Shown here: positions 1 through 7,065 of the stretch, one piece after another
Position numbering within the stretch: the first letter of the stretch is position 1
Layout of the letters: the number at the start of each line of letters is the position of its first letter
Program-made: the position numbers and the translations under genes
The notes under the pieces: generated by a model
The model's input: the letters and a program-made list of their open reading frames with translations, nothing else
The model's database searches: none
What the model was told of the DNA's origin: nothing
Assembly: GCA_041744735.1 (NCBI GenBank)
Contig: JBGTKH010000242.1
Span: 1-9,197, forward strand
Source: JBGTKH01 sp041744735
GTDB lineage: Bacteria; Planctomycetota; Planctomycetia; Pirellulales; Pirellulaceae
Length of the DNA stretch: 9,197 bases
Direction: 5' to 3'

Positions 1-30
1 TTTCCGCTGCCGCTTGGTAGAATGAGGGCT

Positions 31-75
31 GAGCGGATGGGTGAAGTGGAACGCCGAGCGGATGGTTGAAGTGGA
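31..75 (+). repeat. Direct repeat pair upstream of the DUF433 gene
   Basis: Two copies of a 20-mer, 31-50 and 56-75, differ at one base (G or T at the eleventh position) and have a 25-bp period. Each begins GAGCGGATGG and ends TGAAGTGGA. The second copy overlaps the GGAG that would serve as ribosome binding site (73-76) for the next gene. Toxin-antitoxin modules are often autoregulated by antitoxin binding to repeated sites overlapping the promoter or start, so an operator role is possible. That role is inference, and a chance local duplication is the alternative. Confidence 0.5.
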
Positions 76-84
76 GCGATGACC

Positions 85-402
85 ATGCAATTGCCTGATT
101 TCCTGACCGAACAGCCCGGCGGCGCGATCCGCCCCGCGGGCCATCGCATCGGCCTTGAACACTTGATTCATTACTACAATCAAGGCTTTTCCCCCGAGAT
201 GTTGTTGGGCCAATTTCCTAGCCTGCCGCTGGCCTTGATTCACAAGGTGATTGCGGTTTATCTGGAGAATCAAGCCGACGTGGACGCCTACGTGAAACGC
301 TGTGAAGCCGAAGTAAATCATCAGCGGTCGACGGCGCCGGCAGCACCGGATCTGGCCGAACTCAGGCGGCGTGTGGTTCAATTGAGCAAGTCAGCCGGAT
401 AG
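85..402 (+). CDS. DUF433 family protein, probable antitoxin
   Basis: A small protein of 105 residues from this start. The N-terminal two thirds match the DUF433 pattern: a short strand segment ending GGAIRPAGHRI (12-22), a helix LEHLIHYYNQGFSPEMLLGQFP (24-45) and a second helix LPLALIHKVIAVYLEN (48-62), together a winged-helix-like DNA-binding fold. The C-terminal tail (about 63-105) is charged and could be the toxin-contacting segment. DUF433 proteins are frequently encoded just before DUF5615 PIN-like proteins and are regarded as VapB-like antitoxins. That arrangement is present here, with 6 bp between the stop and the next start. GGAG at 73-76 lies 8 bases before the ATG at 85 but only 2 bases before an in-frame ATG at 79, so I prefer 85; starting at 79 adds Met-Thr. 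The family call is fairly firm. The antitoxin role is inferred from the family and the neighbour. Confidence 0.8.
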   Translation: MQLPDFLTEQPGGAIRPAGHRIGLEHLIHYYNQGFSPEMLLGQFPSLPLALIHKVIAVYLENQADVDAYVKRCEAEVNHQRSTAPAAPDLAELRRRVVQLSKSAG

Positions 403-408
403 CGCGCT

Positions 409-777
409 ATGGCACTTGCGTATCTCCTGGACGAACACTTGCGGGGACCGATTTGGCGAGCGATTCAGCGTTCCAATGCGCGTGGTCCTGATTCTATCGA
501 CGCCGTTCGCGTAGGCGACGAGAACGGACCGGCACTGGGCACGCAGGACCCCGAGATTCTGCAGTGGGCGGAGCAGCACAATCGCATCTTGGTCACGCTC
601 GATGAGCACAGCATGCCGAGCCACCTCGCCGACCACCTCCAAGCCGGCCGACATTCGCCGGGTGTCTTTACCATTCGTCCATCGGTTCACCTGCCCGATG
701 TCGTCGAATTCCTCGCACTCGCCGCTTTTGCGAGCGAGCCTGACGAATGGGCGGATCGAATCGCCTACATACCATGA
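409..777 (+). CDS. DUF5615 PIN-like protein, probable VapC-type toxin
   Basis: A 122-residue protein resembling the DUF5615 / Mut7-C-like branch of PIN-domain nucleases. It opens with a hydrophobic strand leading into LLDEHL (6-11), where Asp8 is the expected first acidic metal ligand. The middle holds TQDPEILQWAEQHNRILVTLDEHS (45-68), in which Asp47 and Asp65/Glu66 occupy the usual acidic positions, and the helix 49-57 plus strand 60-64 are typical. A final GVFTIRP strand (85-91) and an acidic C-terminal helix follow. Such proteins are predicted Mg-dependent ribonucleases acting in the cytoplasm, held inactive by the upstream DUF433 partner. There is no clear ribosome binding site and only 6 bp separate it from the upstream stop, which suggests translational coupling. 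All candidate catalytic acids are present, so the gene looks intact. Its RNA target cannot be told from sequence. Confidence 0.78.
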   Translation: MALAYLLDEHLRGPIWRAIQRSNARGPDSIDAVRVGDENGPALGTQDPEILQWAEQHNRILVTLDEHSMPSHLADHLQAGRHSPGVFTIRPSVHLPDVVEFLALAAFASEPDEWADRIAYIP

Positions 778-877
778 CTCTCAAGCCTCACCGCGGCGGG
801 CGTGGCTGGGAGTTGAACAGTGGCAGGGCTGAGTCTTCGAAGCCCCAGCGGAAGCGTGAGGGATCGTTACGCCAGTT

Positions 878-946
878 CGTTTAACGCCGAGCCTGCAGGC
901 GATGGCTGCTCGGATTCGGCGTCGCCTGCCGGCTCGGCGTTAAACG
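878..946. repeat. Large imperfect inverted repeat, 25-bp arms
   Basis: The arms 878-902 and 922-946 are reverse complements with one mismatch, around a 19-nt loop. Each arm starts from the outside with CGTTTAACGCCGAGCC. The outer CGTTTAAC is shared with the inverted repeat at 2992-3082, and the inner part of the arm (AGCC-GCAGGCGA here, AGCC-GTAGGCGA there) is also similar, suggesting members of one dispersed family. The element lies in the gene-free stretch 778-1233, of which 778-877 shows nothing else I can support. It could act as a bidirectional terminator between the toxin gene and the minus-strand remnant, or be a REP/MITE-like element with no gene of its own. Confidence 0.8.
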
Positions 947-997
947 TGGAAGTTGTGCATCCCCGGATCCTAATAATCGGCGGCCGCAATGGGACGT

Positions 998-1135
998 TCA
1001 CGCCTTGGGCGCCATTTTGTGTAGGCGCAGTTGGCCGTCGAAGTGGGCGGTGCAGAGGTGGAGGTCGTCCGGGGCGAGGTCCAGGTCGCGGGCGGTGTTG
1101 GGCAGTTTGACTTGATGGAACTCGTTCTTGTCGTC
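998..1135 (-). pseudogene. C-terminal remnant of a probable WD40-like protein
   Basis: Read on the minus strand, this stretch gives an open segment of about 45 codons ending at a TGA (complement of 998-1000). It starts near DKNEFHQVKLPNTARDLDLA and continues PDDLHLCTAHFDGQLRLHKM before APKA and stop. The pattern of hydrophobic strands, P-D-x-L-x-L-x-T-A-H-x-D-G and a closing L-x-L-x-K-M strand is what the last blade of a WD40-type beta-propeller looks like. No start codon, ribosome binding site or upstream part of such a gene exists: the reading frame meets a stop near position 1190 and nadB begins at 1234 in the opposite direction. I therefore read it as a broken gene end, with the 5' boundary uncertain to tens of bases. 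Family assignment is from pattern only, and chance coding resemblance in GC-rich DNA remains possible. Confidence 0.45.
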
Positions 1136-1157
1136 GTGTCTGCTTAGCGAGGGCCTT

Positions 1158-1186
1158 TTGTGTCGTGGAAGCGTTTGGGTTATGAT
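1158..1186 (+). promoter_or_regulatory. Candidate sigma70-type promoter for nadB
   Basis: TTGTGT (1158-1163) and TATGAT (1181-1186) are separated by exactly 17 bases. The -10 hexamer differs from TATAAT at one position, and the -35 keeps TTG. Transcription would begin near 1193, giving a leader of about 40 nt before the nadB ATG at 1234. No operator could be recognised. The call rests on pattern alone, and planctomycete promoter consensus may differ. Confidence 0.4.
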
Positions 1187-1233
1187 CGGTTAGCAGTGAA
1201 CGCTGTTCCACTTGTTTCAATTAGAAAGACGCC

Positions 1234-2877
1234 ATGTCCGACCTTGGCCCACGTTACCTGGTTCCATTTCACCCGAAACAGGTGCCGCATTATTTTACGG
1301 ACGTGTTGATTATCGGCGGCGGGTTGGCCGGATTGCGGGCGGCGATTGCGGTGGACCCGAAGCTGTCGGTGCTGGTGATCACCAAGGACATGCTGCAACA
1401 GTCCAACAGCAATTACGCTCAGGGCGGCATCGCGGGAGTGATCGACCCGGAAGACCGCTTCGAAGACCACGTGCACGATACGCTCGTGGCCGGCGGATCG
1501 CTGTGCGACGAGCAAGTGGTCGAGATGGTCGTGCGCGAGGCGCCCGAGCGAATCAACGAATTGATTCACTGGGGGACGCGCTTCGACGAGCAGGCCGGTT
1601 CGCTCGTGCTGGGCCGCGAAGGCGGACACAGCCGGCATCGCATCGTGCACGCGCTGGGGGACGCGACCGGGCAAGAGGTGATGCGGGCGGTGATCGAGTG
1701 GACCAAGCGGCTGTCCAACGTGCAGATTTGGGAGCAAGCCTTCACGCTCGATCTACTCACGTACGACGGCGCCTGCCGCGGTGCGCTGATTGCCACCGAA
1801 GCGACTGGCAAAATGTTGGTGTGGGCCAAGCAGACAATTCTCTGCACGGGAGGCGCGGGGCAAATCTATCGCGAAACAACCAACCCGCCGGTCGCCACGG
1901 CCGACGGTCAAGCCATCGCCTATCGCGCGGGGGCCGAGTTGCGAGACATGGAATTCATGCAGTTCCATCCCACCGTTCTGTACATCGCCGGCAGCAGCCG
2001 CAGCCTGATCACCGAAGCGGTACGCGGCGAGGGAGCCCACTTAGTCGATCGCCACGGCCATCGCTTCATGCCGGATTATGATGAGCGCGCCGAACTGGCT
2101 CCGCGCGACGTCGTCTCTCAGGCCATCGTCACGCAGATGGAGAAGACGCGGCATCCGAACGTTTACCTCGACCTCAGCCACCTCGACGCGCAGTTCGTCC
2201 GCAGCCGCTTCCCCGGCATCAGCGCGGCGTGTGCGAAGTTCGGCATCGACGTCACCACGGATCAGATTCCGGTGCGTCCGGGTGCTCACTACATGATTGG
2301 GGGCGTCACGGTCGATCTGGCGGGCCGCACGTTGTTGCCCGGCTTGTGGGCGGCGGGCGAGGTCAGCTCCAGCGGCCTGCATGGCGCTAACCGCTTGGCT
2401 TCCAATAGTTTGTTGGAAGGGCTGGTGTTCGGGGCTCACGCCGGCCGTGAGGCGGCGCGGGCGGCGACCGAGATGGATGACGACCTGCGGGCCTTGCCGC
2501 TCGATAACCCGCCCGTCGAACAGCCGCACGAGCCGCTCGACGTGTCCGACATTTCCAATTCGCTCAAGAGCCTGATGTGGCGATCCGTCGGCGTGCGCCG
2601 CAATCGGGGGCAGTTGACAGAGGCGGCCGACATGGTCAATAACTGGTGCCGATACGTACTGGTTCGCCAGTTCCAGGACGCGCAGGGCTGGGAGCTGCAA
2701 AACATGCTGGTCGTGGCTCGGATCATGATTCAGGCCGCGATGATCCGCGAGGAGTCGCGGGGCGTGCATTTGCGGACCGACTTTCCGCAAACGGACGACA
2801 GCCGCTGGAAGCAACACCTGTGCTTTCGCCGCGGACAGCCGCACTCTATAACTATGCCCACTACCGCCGCCGTGTAG
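1234..2877 (+). CDS. nadB: L-aspartate oxidase
   Basis: A 547-residue FAD-dependent oxidase that converts L-aspartate to iminoaspartate, which quinolinate synthase (NadA) then condenses with dihydroxyacetone phosphate on the way to NAD. It is cytoplasmic. The N-terminal Rossmann motif GGGLAG is at 28-33, followed by SNSNYAQGGIAGV (57-69). Family signatures follow in order: REGGHSRHRIVHALGDATG (128-146), CTGGAGQIYRETTNP (204-218), MQFHPT (242-247), RDVVSQAI (291-298), AHYMIGGV (351-358), and GLHGANRLASNSLLEGLVFG (381-400). Glu129, His245, Arg291, His352 and Arg387 align by motif with the E. coli active-site residues E121, H244, R290, H351 and R386. The C-terminal helical domain (about 445-530) is present, and the length is close to the 540 of E. 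coli. The start is supported by the family N-terminus, although the ribosome binding site (AGAAAG, 1223-1228) is weak. No nadA or nadC is adjacent. Confidence 0.96.
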   Translation: MSDLGPRYLVPFHPKQVPHYFTDVLIIGGGLAGLRAAIAVDPKLSVLVITKDMLQQSNSNYAQGGIAGVIDPEDRFEDHVHDTLVAGGSLCDEQVVEMVVREAPERINELIHWGTRFDEQAGSLVLGREGGHSRHRIVHALGDATGQEVMRAVIEWTKRLSNVQIWEQAFTLDLLTYDGACRGALIATEATGKMLVWAKQTILCTGGAGQIYRETTNPPVATADGQAIAYRAGAELRDMEFMQFHPTVLYIAGSSRSLITEAVRGEGAHLVDRHGHRFMPDYDERAELAPRDVVSQAIVTQMEKTRHPNVYLDLSHLDAQFVRSRFPGISAACAKFGIDVTTDQIPVRPGAHYMIGGVTVDLAGRTLLPGLWAAGEVSSSGLHGANRLASNSLLEGLVFGAHAGREAARAATEMDDDLRALPLDNPPVEQPHEPLDVSDISNSLKSLMWRSVGVRRNRGQLTEAADMVNNWCRYVLVRQFQDAQGWELQNMLVVARIMIQAAMIREESRGVHLRTDFPQTDDSRWKQHLCFRRGQPHSITMPTTAAV

Positions 2878-2884
2878 TTGTGGA

Positions 2885-2907
2885 GGCAGGTCCTCCTCAA
2901 TCCTGCC
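2885..2907 (+). terminator. Weak candidate terminator after nadB
   Basis: GGCAGG (2885-2890) and CCTGCC (2902-2907) can pair as a 6-bp stem with an 11-nt loop, beginning 8 bases after the nadB stop. There is no following run of T, so intrinsic termination is doubtful. A second, tiny palindrome, GGGCTTGAGCCC, lies at 2951-2962 and is also not followed by T. I report this only as the best local candidate. Confidence 0.22.
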
Positions 2908-2991
2908 ACTGACGCCGTCGTAATGAACCCCCGCCGCATTTTTCGCGTAGGGGCTTGAGCCCGGCAAGGTATTTCGGTATCGGTTGATAAT

Positions 2992-3082
2992 TCGTTTAAC
3001 CCGTAGCCGTAGGCGAGGGAGTGTCAGTCAAGGGCGAACCTGCTGCCGCTGGTTCCCTCGCCTACGGCTACGGGTTAAACGA
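2992..3082. repeat. Perfect 29-bp inverted repeat before the ABC gene
   Basis: The arms 2992-3020 and 3054-3082 are perfect reverse complements over 29 bp, with a 33-nt loop. From the outside each arm reads TCGTTTAACCCGTAGCCG and then TAGGCGAGGGA. The outer end matches that of the inverted repeat at 878-946. An RNA copy would fold into a very stable hairpin ending 33 nt before the ATG of the ATPase gene. It might terminate transcription from nadB, insulate the ABC cluster, or be a non-autonomous dispersed element. No transposase or target-site duplication is evident. An open frame upstream of the ATPase start runs through this repeat, which argues against that longer start. Confidence 0.85.
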
Positions 3083-3115
3083 GTTGGCGGCAAGCAATTT
3101 GGAGAGCAGGTGACC

Positions 3116-3865
3116 ATGACCAAAGAGAAAAAGGGCCCGCCGATGATCGAGGCCGTGGGGCTGTCGAAGTTCTACGGGATCTTCACGGCGGTGCGGGACG
3201 TATCCTTCCGAGTTCATCAAGGGGAAGTGGTCGCGTTTCTGGGACCTAACGGTGCCGGCAAGAGCACCACAATGAAGCTGCTCACCGGCTATTTGGCGGC
3301 GTCCGAAGGGGTCGCTCGGATCGCCGGGCACGACATGGCCACGGATCGGCTGGCCGGGTCGTCGCGGCTCGGTTATCTGCCGGAGAACGGGCCTCTGTAC
3401 CCGGACATGACGCCGCACGCGCTGCTGGACTTTTTCGCGAACGCACGCGGCATGACGGCGGCTAAACGGCAGGAACGCATCGACGCGGTGGTCGATCTGT
3501 GCGACCTGCACGGCGTGTTTCACAAACCGATCGGCAAGCTGTCGAAAGGTTATCGGCAGCGTGTGGGGATGGCTCAGTCGCTGCTGCACGAGCCGGACGT
3601 GTTGATTCTGGACGAACCGACCGCCGGTCTCGATCCGAACCAGATTCGCGAAATGCGACAAACGCTGCGGCGGCTGGGTGAACAGAAAACGATTCTGCTC
3701 TCCACGCACATTTTGCAAGAGGTCGAGGCCATGGCCAGCCGCGTGATCTTGATCAACGAAGGCCGCGTGGTCTTCGACGGCCCGGTGGCTCAGCTCACGT
3801 CGGACGGCAAGGGATTGGACGAGAACTTTACACGGCTCACAATCGGCGAAGCGGCCGTGGCATAG
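3116..3865 (+). CDS. ABC transporter ATP-binding subunit, GldA type
   Basis: A 249-residue ATPase that would sit on the cytoplasmic face of the membrane and power the permease encoded next. Seen in order: Walker A GPNGAGKST (43-51), a Q-loop region GYLPENGPLYPDMT (86-99) with Glu90 where most ABC proteins have Gln, the ABC signature LSKGYRQRVG (142-151), Walker B VLILDEP (162-168), a D-loop GLD (171-173) and the switch His198 in STH. The YLPE-NGPLY form is characteristic of the GldA/ABC-2 branch (CcmA/NatA/GldA), so the Glu is a family trait rather than damage. GGAGAG (3101-3106) lies 9 bases before ATG 3116. An in-frame GTG at 3110 is a less likely start, and an ATG at 2984 would run through the inverted repeat. 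The next gene follows after 48 bp, consistent with one operon. The precise substrate is unknown. Confidence 0.93.
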   Translation: MTKEKKGPPMIEAVGLSKFYGIFTAVRDVSFRVHQGEVVAFLGPNGAGKSTTMKLLTGYLAASEGVARIAGHDMATDRLAGSSRLGYLPENGPLYPDMTPHALLDFFANARGMTAAKRQERIDAVVDLCDLHGVFHKPIGKLSKGYRQRVGMAQSLLHEPDVLILDEPTAGLDPNQIREMRQTLRRLGEQKTILLSTHILQEVEAMASRVILINEGRVVFDGPVAQLTSDGKGLDENFTRLTIGEAAVA

Positions 3866-3913
3866 TGAGTTCGTCGCATTGCAAATGACAACAGACGATA
3901 GGCGAAAGAGGTT

Positions 3914-6900
3914 ATGGGGACATTAACACAAATCGCGACCGTGTTAGGAATCGATGCCTTGGTGTTGGCGTTGATGGCGTTGGTGCTGCTGCCATTGGCA
4001 CAGGCCAAGCCAGCGGCGTACGCGGTCATGAAACGGAACTTCGTCGGCTATTTCAGCACACCCACAGGTTATGTGTTTGTGTTTGTGTTTGTGCTGTTGA
4101 CGCTGGTGGCCACATTTTGGCCGCACGACTTCTTCAACTCGAACATGGCCACACTGCATCAGCTCAACGTTTGGTTTCCGTACATCATGCTGATGTTTAT
4201 CCCGGCAGTGACGATGAGCATCTGGGCGGAGGAGCGGCGACAGGGGACCGACGAGCTGCTGCTGACGATCCCGGCCGGTGACTTCGACATCGTGTTGGGC
4301 AAGTACCTGGCCGCGGCGTTCATTTTCACCGCATCGCTGCTGTACTCCCAGTTGTCGATCTTCGGCTGGCTGAGCTTGTTCGCCATGGGCGAGGTGGACC
4401 TTGGCCTGTTCTTCGCGAACTATCTGGGCTATTGGTTCATGGGGCTGGCCATGCTGTCGATCGGCATGGTGGCGTCGTTCCTGACCAGCAACCTGACGGT
4501 GGGCTTCATCCTTGGTGCATTGTTCAATGCCCCGTTGGCATTTGCCGCGAACGTGGACGTGATCATCCCGTGGACCGTCGTTTCGCAAGGCATGCGTCGC
4601 TGGAGTTTCGCCGCGCAATTAGACGATTTTGGCCGCGGCGTCGTCAGCCTGTCGTCGATGGTCTACTTCTTCATGATCGTGGCGGTCGGCCTGTTCCTGA
4701 GCATGGTGTTAATCGGCCGTCGGCATTGGCTGGGCGGGCGCGACGGCCATTCGATGTTGGGACACTATCTGGCGCGCAGCCTTGCACTGATCGCGATTGC
4801 CATTGCGTCCGGTGTGTTCTTCACGCATCACGATTGGATTCGTTACGACGCCACCAGCGAGCAAATCAGTTCGCTATCCGCCGCCACGCTCGACCGCATC
4901 GCCGAACTCGAAACGGACCGGCCGATCTACATCGAAGCGTTTCTGAGCAAGACCTTGCCCGAGCAGTACGTGAAGACGAAGTTCGACATGATCTCGCTGC
5001 TCCGCGAAATGAAAGCCCGCGGCGGCGATAAGATCGTGGTCAACATCCACGAAAACATGGAGCCGTTTGCGGAAGAGGCCAAGCAGGCCGAAGATCGCTA
5101 CGGTATTCGGCCGGCGACCATCGCCACATTCGAACATGGGAGTTTCAAACAAGAGGAAATTTTCTTGGCCGTAGCGTTTAATTGCGGTTTGGAGAGAGTT
5201 GTCATCCCGTTCTTCGGGCACGGTACACCGGTTGAGTATGAACTGGTGCGTTCGCTGTACACCGTGGCCGAAGCCGGTCGCCCGAGCGAAACAAACACGG
5301 CCGAAAAGAGCGAGAAAAAGGATGAACCCGCGGCGCCGACGCGAAGAACCATCGGCGTCCTGCGAACCGATGCACAGATCACCGGCGGCTTTGACATGTC
5401 GTCGTTCGCCAGCATTCCGCCGCAAGCCATCATCGACGAACTCCGCAAACAATACAACGTCGAGGACGTAGACCCGAGCGGCCCGATCGAATTTGATCCC
5501 GCACTTCCTCCGGAAAAACGCAAGTATCACGTGCTGCTGGTCGTGCAGCCGTCGTCATTGACCCAGCCGCAACTGGACAACTTGATCGACGCCGTTCAAC
5601 GCGGGCAACCGACGGCGATCTTCGAGGACCCGGCTCCTGTGCGGCTCATCACTGCACCCGGCACCGACATGCCCAAGCGTCCGCGCGGCGGCATGATGGG
5701 CATGGGCCAGCCGCCCGAGCAAAAAGGCGACATGAATCAACTCTGGAATCTGCTGGGCATCAACATGGTTCGGGCGAAGCGCGGCGAACTTCAGGCGCCG
5801 CCAAGTTTTTCGTTGACCTCGTCAAATACGCGAAACGTCATTTGGACACCATTTACCTCGATCGTGTGGCAGCACTACAACCCATATCCCAAAGATCGGT
5901 CGATGCCCGACGCGGTTGTGTTTGCTAACCCCAACGCGCCCGGTTCGGAAAGGGTTTTCAATCCCGACGAACCTGCCGTGTCCGGTTTGCAAGAGGTGGC
6001 GTTCCTTGTGCCCGGGGCGTTTGAAGCCAAGAGTGTGAAAAGCCCGACGGCCAAGACGCTGGAGATCACGCCGCTGGTTATGACGGGTCCGGACACGGGC
6101 ATCATGACAATGGATCAATTGAATGAGCCCGGCAAGCTCGAACTGCTTAAGGAAATGGACCCGGACGATTCCAGCGGTGAGGAAACAACGACCGCAACTC
6201 GCGACCTGGAGAACCTGGTTTCCGATGGTCGGCTGCGGACCGAAAAGCAATACATGCTGGCCGCGCACGTTCACACACGCGAGCAGGCCAATGCAAAGAA
6301 AGAAACGAAAGATTCGGGTGAAGGCAAAGCCGCGAAAGACGACACGGCGGCGGGAAAGAGTTCCCAACCGAAGATTGACGTGATCCTGGTCAGCGACATC
6401 GACCTGATGGAATCGCTGTTTGTAAACATCCGCAGTCAGCCGTCCAGCGGCGGTATCAGCTACAACTTTCAAAACATTACGTTCGTGCTGAACATCCTGG
6501 ATGTGTTGGCCGGGGACATGCGGTTCGTCGATATCCGCAAACGCCAGCGGCAGCACGCCACGTTAAAGCTGATCGAACATCGCATCCAACAGGCCGAAGA
6601 ACAAACGCAGGACGCGATCAAAGAATTCGAAGAGAGTGTGAACAAGACGCGGCAAGAAGCCAAAGACCGCCGGCAAAAAGTCATCGACCAACTGCGGGCC
6701 GAGGTGGCGGCGGCTCAGACAGCAGGCCAGGCCGACGAGCGAAAAGTGCGTGAGGCAAAGCAGAAACTGGATTGGCAACTGGAACGCGATCAACGGACCA
6801 GCGAAGGAGACGAAGACCGGCACCTGCGCCGCTTGCAAAGTAAAGTGCGAGAAATTTCGCGTGACTTGGATTTAGCGCGGCTCAGCATCCAAAACTGGTT

Positions 6901-7015
6901 CAAGTTCCAGGCTGTGGGCTTGTCGCCGATTCCGCTGCTGATCGTCGCCTTGGTAGTGTTCGTGGGCCGCCGCTTGCGAGAACGCGAAGGCGTGTCGAAA
7001 GCCCGGCTGCGGTAG
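3914..7015 (+). CDS. Fused GldF-type ABC-2 permease and GldG-type auxiliary protein
   Basis: A 1033-residue membrane protein combining two subunits that are separate GldF and GldG proteins in Bacteroidetes. Residues 39-270 are the ABC-2 permease: the start-like MKRNFVGYFSTPTGYVF (39-55), then helices near 51-69, 84-104, 131-155, 165-190, 196-212 and 245-267, with the conserved cytoplasmic segment EERRQGTDELLLTIP (106-120). An extra helix at 11-30 precedes it. Residues about 284-304 form the GldG anchor helix, followed by a large extracytoplasmic GldG domain (about 310-870), including the FFGHGTP (433-439), YHVLLVVQPSSLT (538-550) and ILVSDIDLM (824-832) segments. Residues about 880-990 are a charged coiled coil, and a last helix lies at 1001-1018. 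Charged linkers occur at 458-478 and 791-819, and a Met/Gly-rich loop at 591-602. GAGG (3908-3911) is only 2 bases from the ATG at 3914; the ATG of Met39 is the alternative start. It partners the ATPase upstream; the substrate is unknown. Confidence 0.9.
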   Translation: MGTLTQIATVLGIDALVLALMALVLLPLAQAKPAAYAVMKRNFVGYFSTPTGYVFVFVFVLLTLVATFWPHDFFNSNMATLHQLNVWFPYIMLMFIPAVTMSIWAEERRQGTDELLLTIPAGDFDIVLGKYLAAAFIFTASLLYSQLSIFGWLSLFAMGEVDLGLFFANYLGYWFMGLAMLSIGMVASFLTSNLTVGFILGALFNAPLAFAANVDVIIPWTVVSQGMRRWSFAAQLDDFGRGVVSLSSMVYFFMIVAVGLFLSMVLIGRRHWLGGRDGHSMLGHYLARSLALIAIAIASGVFFTHHDWIRYDATSEQISSLSAATLDRIAELETDRPIYIEAFLSKTLPEQYVKTKFDMISLLREMKARGGDKIVVNIHENMEPFAEEAKQAEDRYGIRPATIATFEHGSFKQEEIFLAVAFNCGLERVVIPFFGHGTPVEYELVRSLYTVAEAGRPSETNTAEKSEKKDEPAAPTRRTIGVLRTDAQITGGFDMSSFASIPPQAIIDELRKQYNVEDVDPSGPIEFDPALPPEKRKYHVLLVVQPSSLTQPQLDNLIDAVQRGQPTAIFEDPAPVRLITAPGTDMPKRPRGGMMGMGQPPEQKGDMNQLWNLLGINMVRAKRGELQAPPSFSLTSSNTRNVIWTPFTSIVWQHYNPYPKDRSMPDAVVFANPNAPGSERVFNPDEPAVSGLQEVAFLVPGAFEAKSVKSPTAKTLEITPLVMTGPDTGIMTMDQLNEPGKLELLKEMDPDDSSGEETTTATRDLENLVSDGRLRTEKQYMLAAHVHTREQANAKKETKDSGEGKAAKDDTAAGKSSQPKIDVILVSDIDLMESLFVNIRSQPSSGGISYNFQNITFVLNILDVLAGDMRFVDIRKRQRQHATLKLIEHRIQQAEEQTQDAIKEFEESVNKTRQEAKDRRQKVIDQLRAEVAAAQTAGQADERKVREAKQKLDWQLERDQRTSEGDEDRHLRRLQSKVREISRDLDLARLSIQNWFKFQAVGLSPIPLLIVALVVFVGRRLREREGVSKARLR

Positions 7016-7065
7016 CCGCAATTTCTGCGCGATTATGGAGTCCGACTTATTGTTACTGGTGAACG

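Noticed and set aside
1..69. Possible C-terminal end of an upstream gene in frame 1 (open until a TGA at 67-69)
   Set aside because: Only 22 codons are visible, they include the direct repeat, and no family pattern is recognisable.
867..1220. Minus-strand open frame of 117 codons in the gap before nadB
   Set aside because: It reads through the inverted repeat and has low-quality Pro/Arg-rich composition. The real coding-like signal in this region is a shorter segment in a different minus-strand frame (998-1135).
1212..2081. Long arginine-rich open frame overlapping nadB, plus other long frames on both strands within nadB and the Gld genes
   Set aside because: They are shadows of GC-rich genes in another frame: Arg/Ala/Pro/Ser-heavy composition, no family pattern, and complete overlap with strongly recognised proteins.
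2984..3115. An N-terminal extension of 44 residues on the ABC ATPase gene (ATG at 2984)
   Set aside because: It would translate straight through the perfect inverted repeat, gives an arginine-rich sequence foreign to the family, and has a worse start context than ATG 3116 with GGAGAG upstream.
7008..7020. Small hairpin over the stop codon of the GldFG fusion gene (TGCGG/CCGCA)
   Set aside because: A 5-bp stem with a 3-nt loop and no T tract is expected by chance in GC-rich DNA.
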